Source of the DNA: Ampullaceana balthica
Lineage: Eukaryota > Mollusca > Gastropoda > Lymnaeidae
Assembly (NCBI GenBank): GCA_944989445.1
Contig: CALYLW010000135.1
Span: forward strand, 1,420,217 to 1,484,216
Length of the DNA stretch: 64,000 bases
Direction of reading: 5' to 3'
Below are positions 11,438 through 23,049 of this stretch, piece by piece. A model generated the notes under the pieces. That model saw nothing but the letters and a program-made list of their open reading frames with translations, ran no database searches and had not been told where the DNA came from. The translations under genes and the position numbers were made by a program. How positions within the stretch are numbered: the first letter of the stretch is position 1; the number at the start of each line of letters is the position of its first letter.

Positions 11438-12246
11438 TTAATTATCTTCTGTTATGTTTAATATCATGTTTTGAATTGTTTGTCTAAACATGTGTTCTAA
11501 TGTTATGTTTGTGTAACTGTGGTTATGGAAAAATGCCTTACGTCTGTGATGCCATATGTGTTTTCTGTACTGTGAAAGTATTTTTAAGCTTATAGTTTGT
11601 TGTTTCTTATTTATAGAGTCTGGTATTATGTTTAGTGTTATTGCTTTGTCTATATCTACCTTGTGTATTGTGCCTGCTTGTATGAATTGTTGGAGTGTGT
11701 TTTTAGTTTGTAAAATTGTATTGCATGTGAGATATAAATGTTGTTCAGTCTCATCAGCTCCTGACCTACAGAGTGGACAGCCTATTCTTGCCCCTCTGTC
11801 TTTATAATTTCTTGATGAGACTGGTGTTGTATTGTAAATTAGTCTGTATGTTATTTCTTTTTCTTTATTTTGTACTTCTTTTATATGTGTATTTTTAAAA
11901 GTTTCCTCAGTGTTTGTAATTCCATAAACTTGTGTCCATTTAATTCTTTTGTTTAGAGGTGTTGCTTGTCTTTTTATTAAATGTGTATATATTTCTTTGG
12001 TTGTTTTGTGTAATACTTCTTCATTACCTTTTATTGCTTTGATGCATGCTGTATGAAATTGTGATTGATTTCTACCCATATAATGTGCAGTGCTGTTATC
12101 AATTGCTATTAAATGTCCTATTCTGATACCTAAGTAATAATGTGTGAACGTATTTTCTGATCTTTTTTTAATGGCTTGTCCTATAAAATTTTATTCTGAG
12201 TGCTTGTATTTTTGTTTGTATGTCTTGCAAGTTTATTCCTCCATTT
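11438..12246 (-). pseudogene. LINE family B reverse transcriptase, C-terminal part
   Basis: C-terminal region of a non-LTR retrotransposon polyprotein. An intact 213-codon frame (11438-12079) carries a Cys-Cys-His-Cys zinc-finger motif of the zf-RVT type at residues 101, 104, 114 and 119 (CPLCRSG...EQHLYLTC). Coding similarity continues upstream to about 12246 through GGINLQDI and QALRIK, the conserved block that follows the RT domain in LINEs, but in another frame: a one-base shift near 12188 breaks the ORF. Still further upstream the gene is interrupted by the 32-bp array and a SINE. It would have encoded part of the enzyme for target-primed reverse transcription; this copy is dead. The clade is not assigned. 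Confidence 0.8.
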
Positions 12247-12925
12247 AGCTTAGATTGTATTAGTGTTGTATGTTTGATATTGTGTATTGTATTATTGTTG
12301 TATTTTTGATATTGTGTATTGTATTAGTGTTGTATGTTTGATATTGTGTATTGTATTATTGTTGTATGTTTGATATTGTGTATTGTATTAGTGTTGTATG
12401 TTTGATATTGTGTATTGTATTAGTGTTGTATGTTTGATATTGTGTATTGTATTAGTGTTGTATGTTTGATATTGTGTATTGTATTAGTGTTGTATGTTTG
12501 ATATTGTGTATTGTATTAGTGTTGTATGTTTGATATTGTGTATTGTATTAGTGTTGTATGTTTGATATTGTGTATTGTATTAGTGTTGTATGTTTGATAT
12601 TGTGTATTGTATTAGTGTTGTATGTTTGATATTGTGTATTGTATTAGTGTTGTATGTTTGATATTGTGTATTGTATTAGTGTTGTATGTTTGATATTGTG
12701 TATTGTATTAGTGTTGTATGTTTGATATTGTGTATTGTATTAGTGTTGTATGTTTGATATTGTGTATTGTATTAGTGTTGTATGTTTGATATTGTGTATT
12801 GTATTATTGTTGTATGTTTGATATTGTGTATTGTATTAGTGTTGTATGTTTGATATTGTGTATTGTATTAGTGTTGTATGTTTGATATTGTGTATTGTAT
12901 TAGTGTTGTATGTTTGATATTGTGT
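12247..12925. repeat. 32-bp minisatellite inside LINE family B
   Basis: About 21 copies of a 32-bp unit containing TAGTGTTGTATGTTTGATAT and TGTGTATTGTAT, almost identical. Read on the minus strand the unit corresponds to LINE codons (roughly H-N-I-K-H-T-T-L-I-Q) lying between the upstream FQGTK and downstream SKLNGGINL segments. Both LINE flanks are still visible, so the array expanded within the ORF. Confidence 0.92.
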
Positions 12926-12930
12926 TTTGT

Positions 12931-13213
12931 GGTGGTCGAGTGGCAGCGCACTAGACTGTCGTACCGATGGTCACGGGTTCGAATCCGTGTGAAGGCAAGG
13001 GTTTGTTCCCGGGGCCTAGGGCGTCCCTGAGTCACCCCGCTCCGAATGGGTACCTAACTACATAGTAGTTAGGCGGCTGGGTAATGCGTGGAACCCACAA
13101 AGCCGTGGCCTGTGAATGCTGCATCACTTGCCAACAGATCATTCTGTCATGGTCTGTGGACGCAACTATCTTCTGCATAGAAGGAGCGTCTGTATTGATA
13201 AGATAAGATAAGA
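12931..13213 (+). mobile_element. tRNA-derived SINE with (GATAA)n tail
   Basis: A 283-bp element starting with a tRNA-like head: an A-box-like GGTCGAGTGGCAG near 12933 and a B box GGTTCGAATCC at 12976-12986, the internal RNA polymerase III promoter. A non-tRNA body follows, then a tail of GATAA repeats ending at 13213. TTTGT at 12926-12930 and 13214-13218 is a likely target duplication. The last ~55 bp match the 3' end of the family A LINE at 34239-34290. It lies inside LINE family B sequence. The parental tRNA could not be assigned. Confidence 0.88.
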
Positions 13214-13218
13214 TTTGT

Positions 13219-13600
13219 TCCTTGGAATATGTATTTATTTATGTGTGAGTTAATTTCTTTTAAAATTATTTTTTAGACTTTATTAAGGACTATATATTGC
13301 TATTGTTGTCTTTATAAATAAGGTTGTTTACATATTCATTAGAGATTTCTGCTAAATTATGGTTTTCAATATTTAATTTCATAAGCATTTTGCGTGTATT
13401 TTTTAACAATTTTCTGCCTTATAAAGTTTCTTTTATCTAATATTGAACCAGGAATTATTAATTTTATTTCATGTTAGTTTTGTTGGCAAAGGGTCATCCG
13501 TTATTGCGTTTAGATTTGTTTTTACAGATTTCCAACTATTTCCTACTGGGCTGTTGGATTTTGTAGCTGCTTGATGTAAGTTTGTTTTATTCCACAGTGA
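13219..13600 (-). pseudogene. LINE family B, upstream remnant
   Basis: On the minus strand 13219-13263 reads EINSHINKYIFQG, matching the segment that precedes the GG-NL block in many LINEs, so this is the piece of family B displaced by the SINE and the 32-bp array. Sequence further upstream to about 13600 has frequent stops and only vague similarity. The left end and extent are uncertain. Confidence 0.5.
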
Positions 13601-13696
13601 ATTATTTTTTAAACTTTTTGTTTCCGTTTTTTTCATTTTCCATATTTTTACTTCTATTATGTATCCAACACTATCCTGTTCAGTCAGTCCAGCGCT

Positions 13697-15847
13697 TTTT
13701 CATGTTCTACAACGATTCCTTGTCTATTTATTTCATGTTCTACAACTATTCCTTGTCTATTTATTTCATGTTCTACAACTATTCCTTGTCTATTTATTTC
13801 ATGTTCTACAACTATTCCTTATCTATTTATTTCATGTTCTACAACTATTCCTTATCTATTTATTTCATGTTCTACAACTATTCCTTGTCTATTTATTTCA
13901 TGTTCTACAACTATTCCTTATCTATTTATTTCATGTTCTACAACTATTCCTTATCTATTTATTTCATGTTCTACAACTATTCCTTGTCTATTTATTTCAT
14001 GTTCTACAACTATTCCTTATCTATTTATTTCATGTTCTACAACTATTCCGTATCTATTTATTTCATGTTCTACAACTATTCCTTGTCTATTTATTTCATG
14101 TTCTACAACTATTCCTTATCTATTTATTTCATGTTCTACAACGAATCCTTGTCTATTTATTTCATGTTCTACAACTATTCCTTATCTATTTATTTCATGT
14201 TCTACAACTATTCCTTGTCTATTTATTTCATGTTCTACAACTATTCCTTATCTATTTATTTCATGTTCTACAACGAATCCTTGTCTATTTATTTCATGTT
14301 CTACAACTATTCCTTATCTATTTATTTCATGTTCTACAACTATTCCTTGTCTATTTATTTCATGTTCTACAACTATTCCTTATCTATTTATTTCATATTC
14401 TACAACTGTTCCTAATCTATTTATTTCATGTTCTACAACTATTCCTTATCTATTTATTTCATGTTCTACAACGAATCCTTGTCTATTTATTTCATGTTCT
14501 ACAACTATTCCTTATCTATTTATTTCATGTTCTACAACGAATCCTTGTCTATTTATTTCATGTTCTACAACTATTCCTTATCTATTTATTTCATGTTCTA
14601 CAACTATTCCTTATCTATTTATTTCATGTTCTACAACTATTCCTTGTCTATTTATTTCATGTTCTACAACTATTCCTTATCTATTTATTTCATGTTCTAC
14701 AACTATTCCTTATCTATTTATTTCATGTTCTACAACTATTCCTTATCTATTTATTTCATGTTCTACAACGAATCCTTGTCTATTTATTTCATGTTCTACA
14801 ACTATTCCTTATCTATTTATTTCATGTTCTACAACTATTCCTTATCTATTTATTTCATGTTCTACAACTATTCCTTGTCTATTTATTTCATGTTCTACAA
14901 CTATTCCTTATCTATTTATTTCATGTTCTACAACTATTCCGTATCTATTTATTTCATGTTCTACAACTATTCCTTGTCTATTTATTTCATGTTCTACAAC
15001 TATTCCTTATCTATTTATTTCATGTTCTACAACGAATTCTTGTCTATTTATTTCATGTTCTACAACTATTCCTTATCTATTTATTTCATGTTCTACAACT
15101 ATTCCTTGTCTATTTATTTCATGTTCTACAACTATTCCTTATCTATTTATTTCATGTTCTACAACGAATCCTTGTCTATTTATTTCATGTTCTACAACTA
15201 TTCCTTATCTATTTATTTCATGTTCTACAACTATTCCTTGTCTATTTATTTCATGTTCTACAACTATTCCTTATCTATTTATTTCATATTCTACAACTGT
15301 TCCTAATCTATTTATTTCATGTTCTACAACTATTCCTTATCTATTTATTTCATGTTCTACAACGAATCCTTGTCTATTTATTTCATGTTCTACAACTATT
15401 CCTTATCTATTTATTTCATGTTCTACAACGAATCCTTGTCTATTTATTTCATGTTCTACAACTATTCCTTATCTATTTATTTCATGTTCTACAACTATTC
15501 CTTATCTATTTATTTCATGTTCTACAACTATTCCTTGTCTATTTATTTCATGTTCTACAACTATTCCTTATCTATTTATTTCATGTTCTACAACTATTCC
15601 TTATCTATTTATTTCATGTTCTACAACTATTCCTTATCTATTTATTTCATGTTCTACAACGAATCCTTGTCTATTTATTTCATGTTCTACAACTATTCCT
15701 TATCTATTTATTTCATGTTCTACAACTATTCCTTGTCTATTTATTTCATGAACTACAACTATTCCTTATTTATTTATTTCATGTTCTACAACTGTTCCTA
15801 ATCTATTTATTTCATGTTCTACAACTATTCCTTATCTATTTATTTCG
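13697..15847. repeat. 33-bp minisatellite array, about 65 copies
   Basis: Unit of 33 bp containing TTCATGTTCTACAACTATTC and CTTATCTATTTAT. Variants (CTTGTC, CGAATCC, CATATTC...TGTTCCTAATC) occur in a repeated order: the marker unit at 14391 recurs at 15282, exactly 891 bp (27 units) later, revealing a higher-order duplication. The open frame of 756 codons across it is a by-product of the unit length. Confidence 0.97.
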
Positions 15848-17822
15848 GTCCTATCGGTGTTGTATACTTTCGGTCCTATCGGCATTGGATACTTTCGGTC
15901 CTAGTGGTATTGTCTACTTTCGGTCCTAGTGATATTGTCTACTTTCAGTCCTATTGGCATTGTCTACTTTCAGTCCTATTGGTATTGTCTACTTTCAGTC
16001 CTAGTGGTATTGTCTACTTTCGGTCCTATTGATATTGTCTACTTTCAGTCCAATTGGTATTGTCTACTTTCAGTCCTATTGGTGTTGTCTACTTACGGTC
16101 CTAGTGGTATTGTCTACTTTCAGTCCTATTGGTATTGTCTACTTTCGGTCCTAGTGGTATTGTCTACTTTCAGTCCTATTGGTATTGTCTACTTTCGGTC
16201 CTAGTGGTATTGTCTACTTTCAGTCCTATTGGTATTGTCTACTTTCAGTCCTAGTGGTATTGTCTACTTTCAGTCCTAGTGGTATTGTCTACTTTCAGTC
16301 CTATTGGTATTTTCTACTTTCGGTCCTAGTGGTATTGTCTACTTTCGGTCCTAGTGGCATTGTCTACTTTCAGTACTATTGGTATTGTCTACTTTCAGTC
16401 CTATTGGTATTGTCTACTTTCAGTCCTAGTGGTATTGTCTACTTTCGGTCCTAGTGGTATTGTCTACTTTCGGTCCTAGTGGTATTGTCTACTTTCAGTC
16501 CTATTGGTATTGTCTACTTTCGGTCCTAGTGGTATTGTCTACTTTCAGTCCTATTGGTATTTTCTACTTTCGGTCCTAGTGGTATTGTCTACTTTCAGTC
16601 CTATTGGTATTGTCTACTTTCGGTCCTAGTGGCATTGTCTGCTTTCAGTCCTATTGGTATTGTCTACTTTCAGTCCTAGTGGTATTGTCTACTTTCAGTC
16701 CTATTGGTATTGTCTACTTTCGGTCCTAGTGGTATTGTCTATTTTCAGTCCTATTGGTATTGTCTACTTTCAGTCCTAGTGGTATTGCCTACTTTCGGTC
16801 CTAGTGGTATTGTCTACTTTCGGTCCTAGTGGTATTGGTTTACTTTCGGTCCTAGTGGTATTGTCTACTTTCAGTCCTAGTGGTATTGTCTGCTTTCAGT
16901 CCTAGTGGTATTGTCTACTTTCGGTCCTAGTGGTATTGTCTACTTTCAGTCCTAGTGATATTGTCTACTTTCAGTCCTAGTGGTATTGTCTACTTTCGGT
17001 CATAGTGGTATTGTCTACTTTCAGTCCTAGTGGTATTGTCTACTTTCGGTCCTAGTGGCATTGTCTACTTTCAGTCCTATTGGTATTGTCTACTTTCAGT
17101 CCTAGTGGTATTGTCTACTTTCGGTCCTAGTGGTATTGTCTACTTTCGGTCCTAGTGGTATTGTCTACTTTCAGTCCTATTGGTATTGTCTACTTTCGGT
17201 CCTAGTGGTATTGTCTACTTTCAGTCCTATTGGTATTTTCTACTTTCGGTCCTAGTTGTGTTGTCTACTTTCAGTCTTATTGGTATTGTCTACTTTCGGT
17301 CCTAGTGGTATTGTCTACTTTCAGTCCTATTGGTATTGTCTACTTTCAGTCCTTGTGGTATTGTCTACTTTCAGTCCTATTGGTATTGTCTACTTTCAGT
17401 CCTAGTGGTATTGTCTACTTTCAGTCCTAGTGGTATTGTCTACTTTCAGTTCTAGTGGTATTGTCTACTTTCTGTCCTAGTGGTATTGTCTACTTTCGGT
17501 CCTAGTGGTATTGTCTACTTTCAGTCCTAGTGGTATTGTCTACTTTCAGTCCTAGTGGTATTGTCTACTTTCGGTCCTAGTGGTATTGTCTACTTTCGGT
17601 CCTATTGGTATTGTCTACTTTCTGTCCTAGTGGTATTGGATACTTTCGGTCCTAGTGGTATTGTCTACTTTCGGTCCTAGTGGTATTGTCTACTTTCAGT
17701 CCTAGTGGTATTGCCTACTTTCAGTCCTAGTGGTATTGTCTACTTTCGGTCCTAGTGGTATTGTCTACTTTCGGTCATAGTGGTATTGTCTACTTTCGGA
17801 CCTAGTGGTATTGGATACTTTT
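15846..17822. repeat. 25-bp minisatellite array, about 79 copies
   Basis: Unit of 25 bp containing GGTCCTAGTGGTATTGTCTA, with CAGTCC/CGGTCC and TAGTGG/TATTGG alternatives. It directly abuts the 33-bp array at 15846 with no spacer. More diverged than the 29- or 34-bp arrays. Confidence 0.96.
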
Positions 17823-18157
17823 GATATTGTATAGATTTGGACCTGGTGAAGTTATAAGACCATGTTTGAAGCCATTGTTTAGTTCCTTGCTAAACAAATT
17901 GTTTTTAGCGAATCCGTGTCGTTACTCTCTGAACAGTGTACTCCAAGAGTGACTTCCCCTTAACGCCCTGAATAGGAATCAGTATAGAATAGTTAGACAA
18001 GTTTCTTTGTTGATACAAACGTGTATATAGTGTTAAAATAATGTACACAACACAACGCAGATAAAAGGATATTTCTGTTCATCTTTTCGTATTCTACTTA
18101 TTCCAGCTGCACACTAATAAAATGAGTTCAAGTTTGAAAAATAAATAAAACACACAC
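17823..18157. other. Non-coding stretch
   Basis: Ordinary AT-rich sequence between arrays. No gene or RNA feature found. Confidence 0.5.
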
Positions 18158-18352
18158 AGACATCGACAAGGACACAGGCATTGACAAGGACACAGGCATC
18201 GACAAGGACACATGCATTGACAAGGACACAGGCATTGACAAGGACACAGGCACCCACAAGGACACAGGCATTGACAAGGACACAGGCATTGACAAGGACA
18301 CAGGCACTCACAAGGACACAGGCATCGACAAGGACACAGGCATCGACAAGGA
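18158..18352. repeat. 18-bp minisatellite, about 11 copies
   Basis: Unit GACAAGGACACAGGCATT with ATCGAC, ACCCAC and ACTCAC variants. Minus-strand frames give Cys-Pro-Cys-rich text that mimics a cysteine-rich protein but follows only from the unit. Confidence 0.93.
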
Positions 18353-18626
18353 AATGAAAGACAAGTTTTGATGTGTTGGCAAACTCTTTTATCAATAAGA
18401 AAAATGTGATGAATTGGCAAATACATTTAACAATAAACAAATGTGAAGTTTCGCTCTACTTTTAAAAACGTTTTTTAACCAACAATTCTGTACCATAAAA
18501 TATATTCTACGATATTAAATATCGTATCGTATGTTTCAAATAAAATTAAATCAAGACAGAGAAGAAATAACATTATCGTGCTAAGCTCTGCTAATTCCAG
18601 AGAAAGAAAACGATGGAAATATTTGT

Positions 18627-19622
18627 TGAACAACATATCATGGAGTACCGAACAACATATCATGGAGTACCGAACAACATATCATGGAGTACCGAACAAC
18701 ATATCATGGAGTACCGAACAACATATCATGGAGTACCGAACAACATATCATGGAGTACCGAACAACATATCATGGAGTACCGAACAACATATCATGGAGT
18801 ACCGAACAACATATCATGGAGTACCGAACAACATATCATGGAGTACCGGACAACATATCATGGAGTACCGAACAACATATCATGGAGTACCGAACAACAT
18901 ATCATGGAGTACCGAACAACATATCATGGAGTACCGAACAACATATCAAGGAGTACCGAACAACATATCACGGAGTACCGAACAACATATCATGGAGTAC
19001 CGAACAACATATCATGGAGTACCGAAGAACATATCATGGAGTACCGAACAACATATCAAGGAGTACCGAACAACATATCATGGAGTACCGAACAACATAT
19101 CATGGAGTACCGAACAACATATCATGGAGTACCGAACAACATATCATGGAGTACCGAACAACATATCAAGGAGTACCGAACAACATATCACGGAGTACCG
19201 AACAACATATCATGGAGTACCGAACAACATATCATGGAGTACCGAACAACATATCATGGAGTACCGAACAACATATCAAGGAGTACCGAACAACATATCA
19301 CGGAGTACCGAACAACATATCATGGAGTACCGAACAACATATCATGGAGTACCGAACAACATATCATGGAGTACCGAACAACATATCATGGAGTACCGAA
19401 CAATATATCAAGGAGTACCGAACAACATATCACGGAGTACCGAACAACATATCATGGAGTACCGAACAACATATCATGGAGTACCGAACAACATATCATG
19501 GAGTACCGAACAACATATCAAGGAGTACCGAACAACATATCAAGGAGTACCGAACAACATATCATGGAGTACCGAACAACATATCATGGAGTACCGAACA
19601 ACATATCAAGGAGTACCGAACA
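18627..19622. repeat. 22-bp minisatellite array, about 45 copies
   Basis: Unit of 22 bp containing CATGGAGTACCGAACAACAT. TCAAGG and TCACGG variants form recurring patterns (for example near 18945-18975, 19165-19195, 19275-19305 and 19407-19440). All three plus-strand frames are open. Confidence 0.96.
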
Positions 19623-19775
19623 AAAGATTTTCAATCATTTTACTCCATCCATAAATCATTTGACTTGCTCGTATCATTTACAGTAAATGAGAATAGAACG
19701 ATCTGATATCCCGCCAATGTAATATGATTGTAAATTGAAATGTATTTTTAAAAGTTATTTTATATTCTAATACAG

Positions 19776-20387
19776 ATGTCATCTATATCCATTGTATAAG
19801 TTACGGCCTATGTCATCTATATCCATTGTATAAGTTACGGCCTATGTCATCTATATCCATTGTATAAGTTACGGCCTATGTCATCTATATCCATTGTATA
19901 AGTTACGGCCTATGTCATCTATATCCATTGTATAAGTTACGGCCTATGTCATCTATATCCATTGTATAAGTTACGGCCTATGTCATCTATATCCATTGTA
20001 TAAGTTACGGCCTATGTCATCTATATCCATTGTATAAGTTACGGCCTATGTCATCTATATCCATTGTATAAGTTACGGCCTATGTCATCTATATCCATTG
20101 TATAAGTTACGGCCTATGTCATCTATATCCATTGTATAAGTTACGGCCTATGTCATCTATATCCATTGTATAAGTTACGGCCTATGTCATCTATATCCAT
20201 TGTATAAGTTACGGCCTATGTCATCTATATCCATTGTATAAGTTACGGCCTATGTCATCTATATCCATTGTATAAGTTACGGCCTATGTCATCTATATCC
20301 ATTGTATAAGTTACGGCCTATGTCATCTATATCCATTGTATAAGTTACGGCCTATGTCATCTATATCCATTGTATAAGTTACGGCCT
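19776..20387. repeat. 34-bp minisatellite, 18 seemingly identical copies
   Basis: Unit of 34 bp containing ATGTCATCTATATCCATTG and TATAAGTTACGGCCT. The span is 612 bp, exactly 18 units, and I saw no difference between copies, implying very recent expansion or strong homogenisation. Confidence 0.97.
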
Positions 20388-20445
20388 ATTTTCCCATCAC
20401 AAAACTCCACAAAGTATTTACAGAAATTGACGTCAGTCACTAGAA

Positions 20446-20566
20446 CAAGGGACCCCTGTGACACACAGGGACCCCCTGTGACCCCCTGTGACCCCAGTGA
20501 TCTCCTGTGACCCACAGTGACCCCAGTGATCTCCTGTGACCCACAGCGACCCCCCTGTGACCCTGC
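20446..20566. repeat. C-rich short repeats
   Basis: Irregular repeats of GACCCCCTGTGA-type text. Two clean copies of a 29-bp unit (CCCCAGTGATCTCCTGTGAC inside) lie around 20489-20546. It directly precedes the LINE RT fragment. Confidence 0.8.
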
Positions 20567-20574
20567 TAGGACCA

Positions 20575-21168
20575 TTAATAGGTTTAATAGATGAACTATC
20601 AAAAGGCTTAGACAATAATGATCAAATAGATACAATGTTACTAGACTTCTCAAAAGCATTTGACAAAGTTCACCACCTTAGTTTACTTAAAAAACTTAAC
20701 TACTTTGGAATTTCAGGTCCCTTACAACACTGTATCAAAGACTTCCTTTTGGGCAGGGAGCAAACTGTAATAATTAATGGATCTAAATCTACACCAATAA
20801 AGGTTAAATCAGGAGTTCCACAAGGAACTGTGCTACGTCCCTTATAATTTTTAATTTATATAAATGATTTACCCAACGACATCTCAACAGGAACAAAAGT
20901 TAGGTTATTTACTGATGATTGTTTAATATATAGAACAATTGAATCAGAACAAGATAGCAACATTTTACAAAAAGACTTAGATGAATTGATAAAATGGCAA
21001 ACTAACTGGAGTATGTCTTTCCACCCAGAAAAGTGTCAACTGTTAAGAGTAACAAAGACAAAGAAACAAATAAATTCAAAATATTTCATTCATGTAAAAG
21101 AACTGACCCAAACTAAAGATGCAAAAATACTTAGGAGTCATAATAAATGAAAAACTATCATGGAATCC
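20575..21168 (+). pseudogene. LINE family A reverse transcriptase fragment
   Basis: RT core of a non-LTR retrotransposon. Visible blocks in order: LIGLIDEL, LLDFSKAFDKVHH (motif A, catalytic Asp), SGVPQGT, FLIYINDLP, then FTDDC at about 20908-20922 (the catalytic x-x-D-D box, Thr where Ala is commoner) and FHPEKCQLL. A TAA at 20845-20847 interrupts the ORF just before FLIYIND, and a one-base insertion near 21126 shifts the frame before a segment that would read LGVIINEKLSWNPHV. The upstream half of the LINE is missing. The ORF runs straight into the 32-bp array at about 21168. Group: L2/CR1/Jockey-like; same family as 33677-34290 by inference. Confidence 0.88.
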
Positions 21169-21900
21169 CCATGTGTAAGGACAAACTACAAACTTGAACA
21201 ATATGTGTAATGACAAACTACAAACGTGAACAATATGTGTAAGGACAAACTACAAACGTGAACAATATGTGTAAGGACACACTACAAACGTGAACAATAT
21301 GTGTAATGACACACTACAAACGTGAACAATATGTGTAAGGACACACTACAAACGTGAACAATATGTGTAATGACACACTACAAACGTGAACAATATGTGT
21401 AAGGACACACTACAAACGTGAACAATATGTGTAATGACACACTACAAACGTGAACAATATGTGTAAGGACACACTACAAACGTGAACAATATGTGTAATG
21501 ACACACTACAAACGTGAACAATATGTGTAAGGACACAGTACAAACGTGAACAATATGTGTAAGGACACACTACAAACGTGAACAATATGTGTAATGACAC
21601 ACTACAAACGTGAACAATATGTGTAAGGACACACTACAAACGTGAACAATATGTGTAAGGACACACTACAAACGTGAACAATATGTGTAAGGACACACTA
21701 CAAACGTGAACAATATGTGTAAGGACACACTACAAACGTGAACAATATGTGTAAGGACACACTACAAACGTGAACAATATGTGTAAGGACACACTACAAA
21801 CGTGAACAATATGTGTAAGGACACACTACAAACGTGAACAATATGTGTAAGGACACACTACAAACGTGAACAATATGTGTAAGGACACACCACAAACGTG
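21169..21900. repeat. 32-bp minisatellite, left block (in LINE family A)
   Basis: About 23 copies of a 32-bp unit containing AATATGTGTAAGGACACACT and ACAAACGTGAAC; TAATGAC units alternate with TAAGGAC units early on. The first unit continues from LINE codons (...SWNPHV), and text giving TTNKNN follows the far block at about 24419. The array thus lies inside LINE family A coding sequence. It is split by an LTR retrotransposon at 21901-24312. Confidence 0.93.
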
Positions 21901-22128
21901 TGTAGCCATGTGTAGACTTATAATATACAGTATTTCAAGTCAAACAATAAGGTGGAGGATTATAGCCATCCAAGTTTATTTTTGTTTTTATAATTTAGAA
22001 ACCGAACATTTTTAACGTTGGAACCGGAACTCTCCAAACGCACCCAAACGTCACTCAGTCACTCCTTCCCAGTGCATCTCGGTGCGGTGCACATGGTGCG
22101 GCGCTGTGTGGGTGTTCACACTACTACA
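21901..22128 (-). repeat. LTR (3' LTR on the coding strand)
   Basis: 228 bp, TG...CA ends; about 96% identical by eye to 24087-24312. On the minus strand it is preceded by a purine-rich run (GGCCTGGGGTGAA), a candidate polypurine tract. Confidence 0.92.
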
Positions 22129-23049
22129 TTCACCCCAGGCCTTTTAATCCCAGCGCCCTCGCTGGTAAAATATAAATAATCAACAATATATGTTAATAAC
22201 ATTGTTATCCAACACTGTTAAACAATATCGTTTACACCCTAATTAGAACCAATGTTAAAAATTCAACTGTTATTATCACGTTGACTGGGCATCTGACATC
22301 GTCTACGGAATATAACAACGTGTCCGCTATCTTGACATCATTCATGATCTGCGCGGCTTAAGTGGAGGAGATTGTTTCGTACATCTTGCGTAGTCAGTAA
22401 CATAGCCGAGGTCTTCTGGCTGCCCAGACTCTGGCTTGTTGATGACCTGGTTAGTTGGGGTGTTCCCGTGAGACTGGTCTAAGTGGGTTATGGTCAGGGG
22501 TATTAGACCGTCGTACCCGTGACCCAAGTCAGCCATGCAGTGGGGCCGTTCTGTCTTGACAGGCTCTTCTAAAACAGTGTTTGTTTGTGTAGAGCTGTTG
22601 ACGGTTGTTTTAGTGGTCAAGTGATTCTTCTCAGGCCTGCATCGTTCTGACCTAGGCCAGATAGGACCTTTGTGAGAATCTATTGGAGGTGTGCTCTCTT
22701 TAAGGAAGGCATCCGTAGTCACATGTTTATGTTTTTGGCTTCCTCTTGAACGTACTTGCCACTGAAGGCCATCGGCAAAATATGTCGTCTTGCTGACAGT
22801 TGAGATATCAGGAGTTTGAAATCCACAATAAGTTTAAGACGGTTCAAAGTGTTACGTTGCTTGATTAACAGTTCTTTGACTCTGCCGTGGCAGACAGTAC
22901 AACGCTCCATATTTTCACTGTCCCTCAGTGGACGAGATGGCCTTCGCTCCCCACACGATGTGGCTTCCGTGACGTGTGCTACCAGTTACATGTATTGTGA
23001 CTGGTTCCCCTGTCCCTGTCATCTTTGTTTTGCGAACTAGGGGACGCTG
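22129..23049 (-). pseudogene. Degenerate pol remnant of the gag-only element
   Basis: Just after gag, in another frame, about 23040-22915 reads PLVRKTK, GEPVTIHVTG and then a stop, resembling the start of a retroviral-type protease that is cut off before the catalytic Asp. Open frames at 22719-22910 (63 codons) and 22342-22722 (126 codons, Thr/Pro/Lys-rich) match no domain I recognise; they may be remains of the 3' end of pol or unrelated filler. The core enzymes are absent, presumably by internal deletion. Confidence 0.5.

Noticed and set aside
13582..15929. 756-codon hydrophobic frame and its companions in the 33-bp array
   Set aside because: Leu/Phe/Tyr-rich periodic text that follows from the repeat unit and could be mistaken for a membrane protein; no unique domain.
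18094..18440. Cysteine-rich (Cys-Pro-Cys) minus-strand protein
   Set aside because: Produced by the 18-bp repeat; two frames give equally repetitive text and no gene structure surrounds it.
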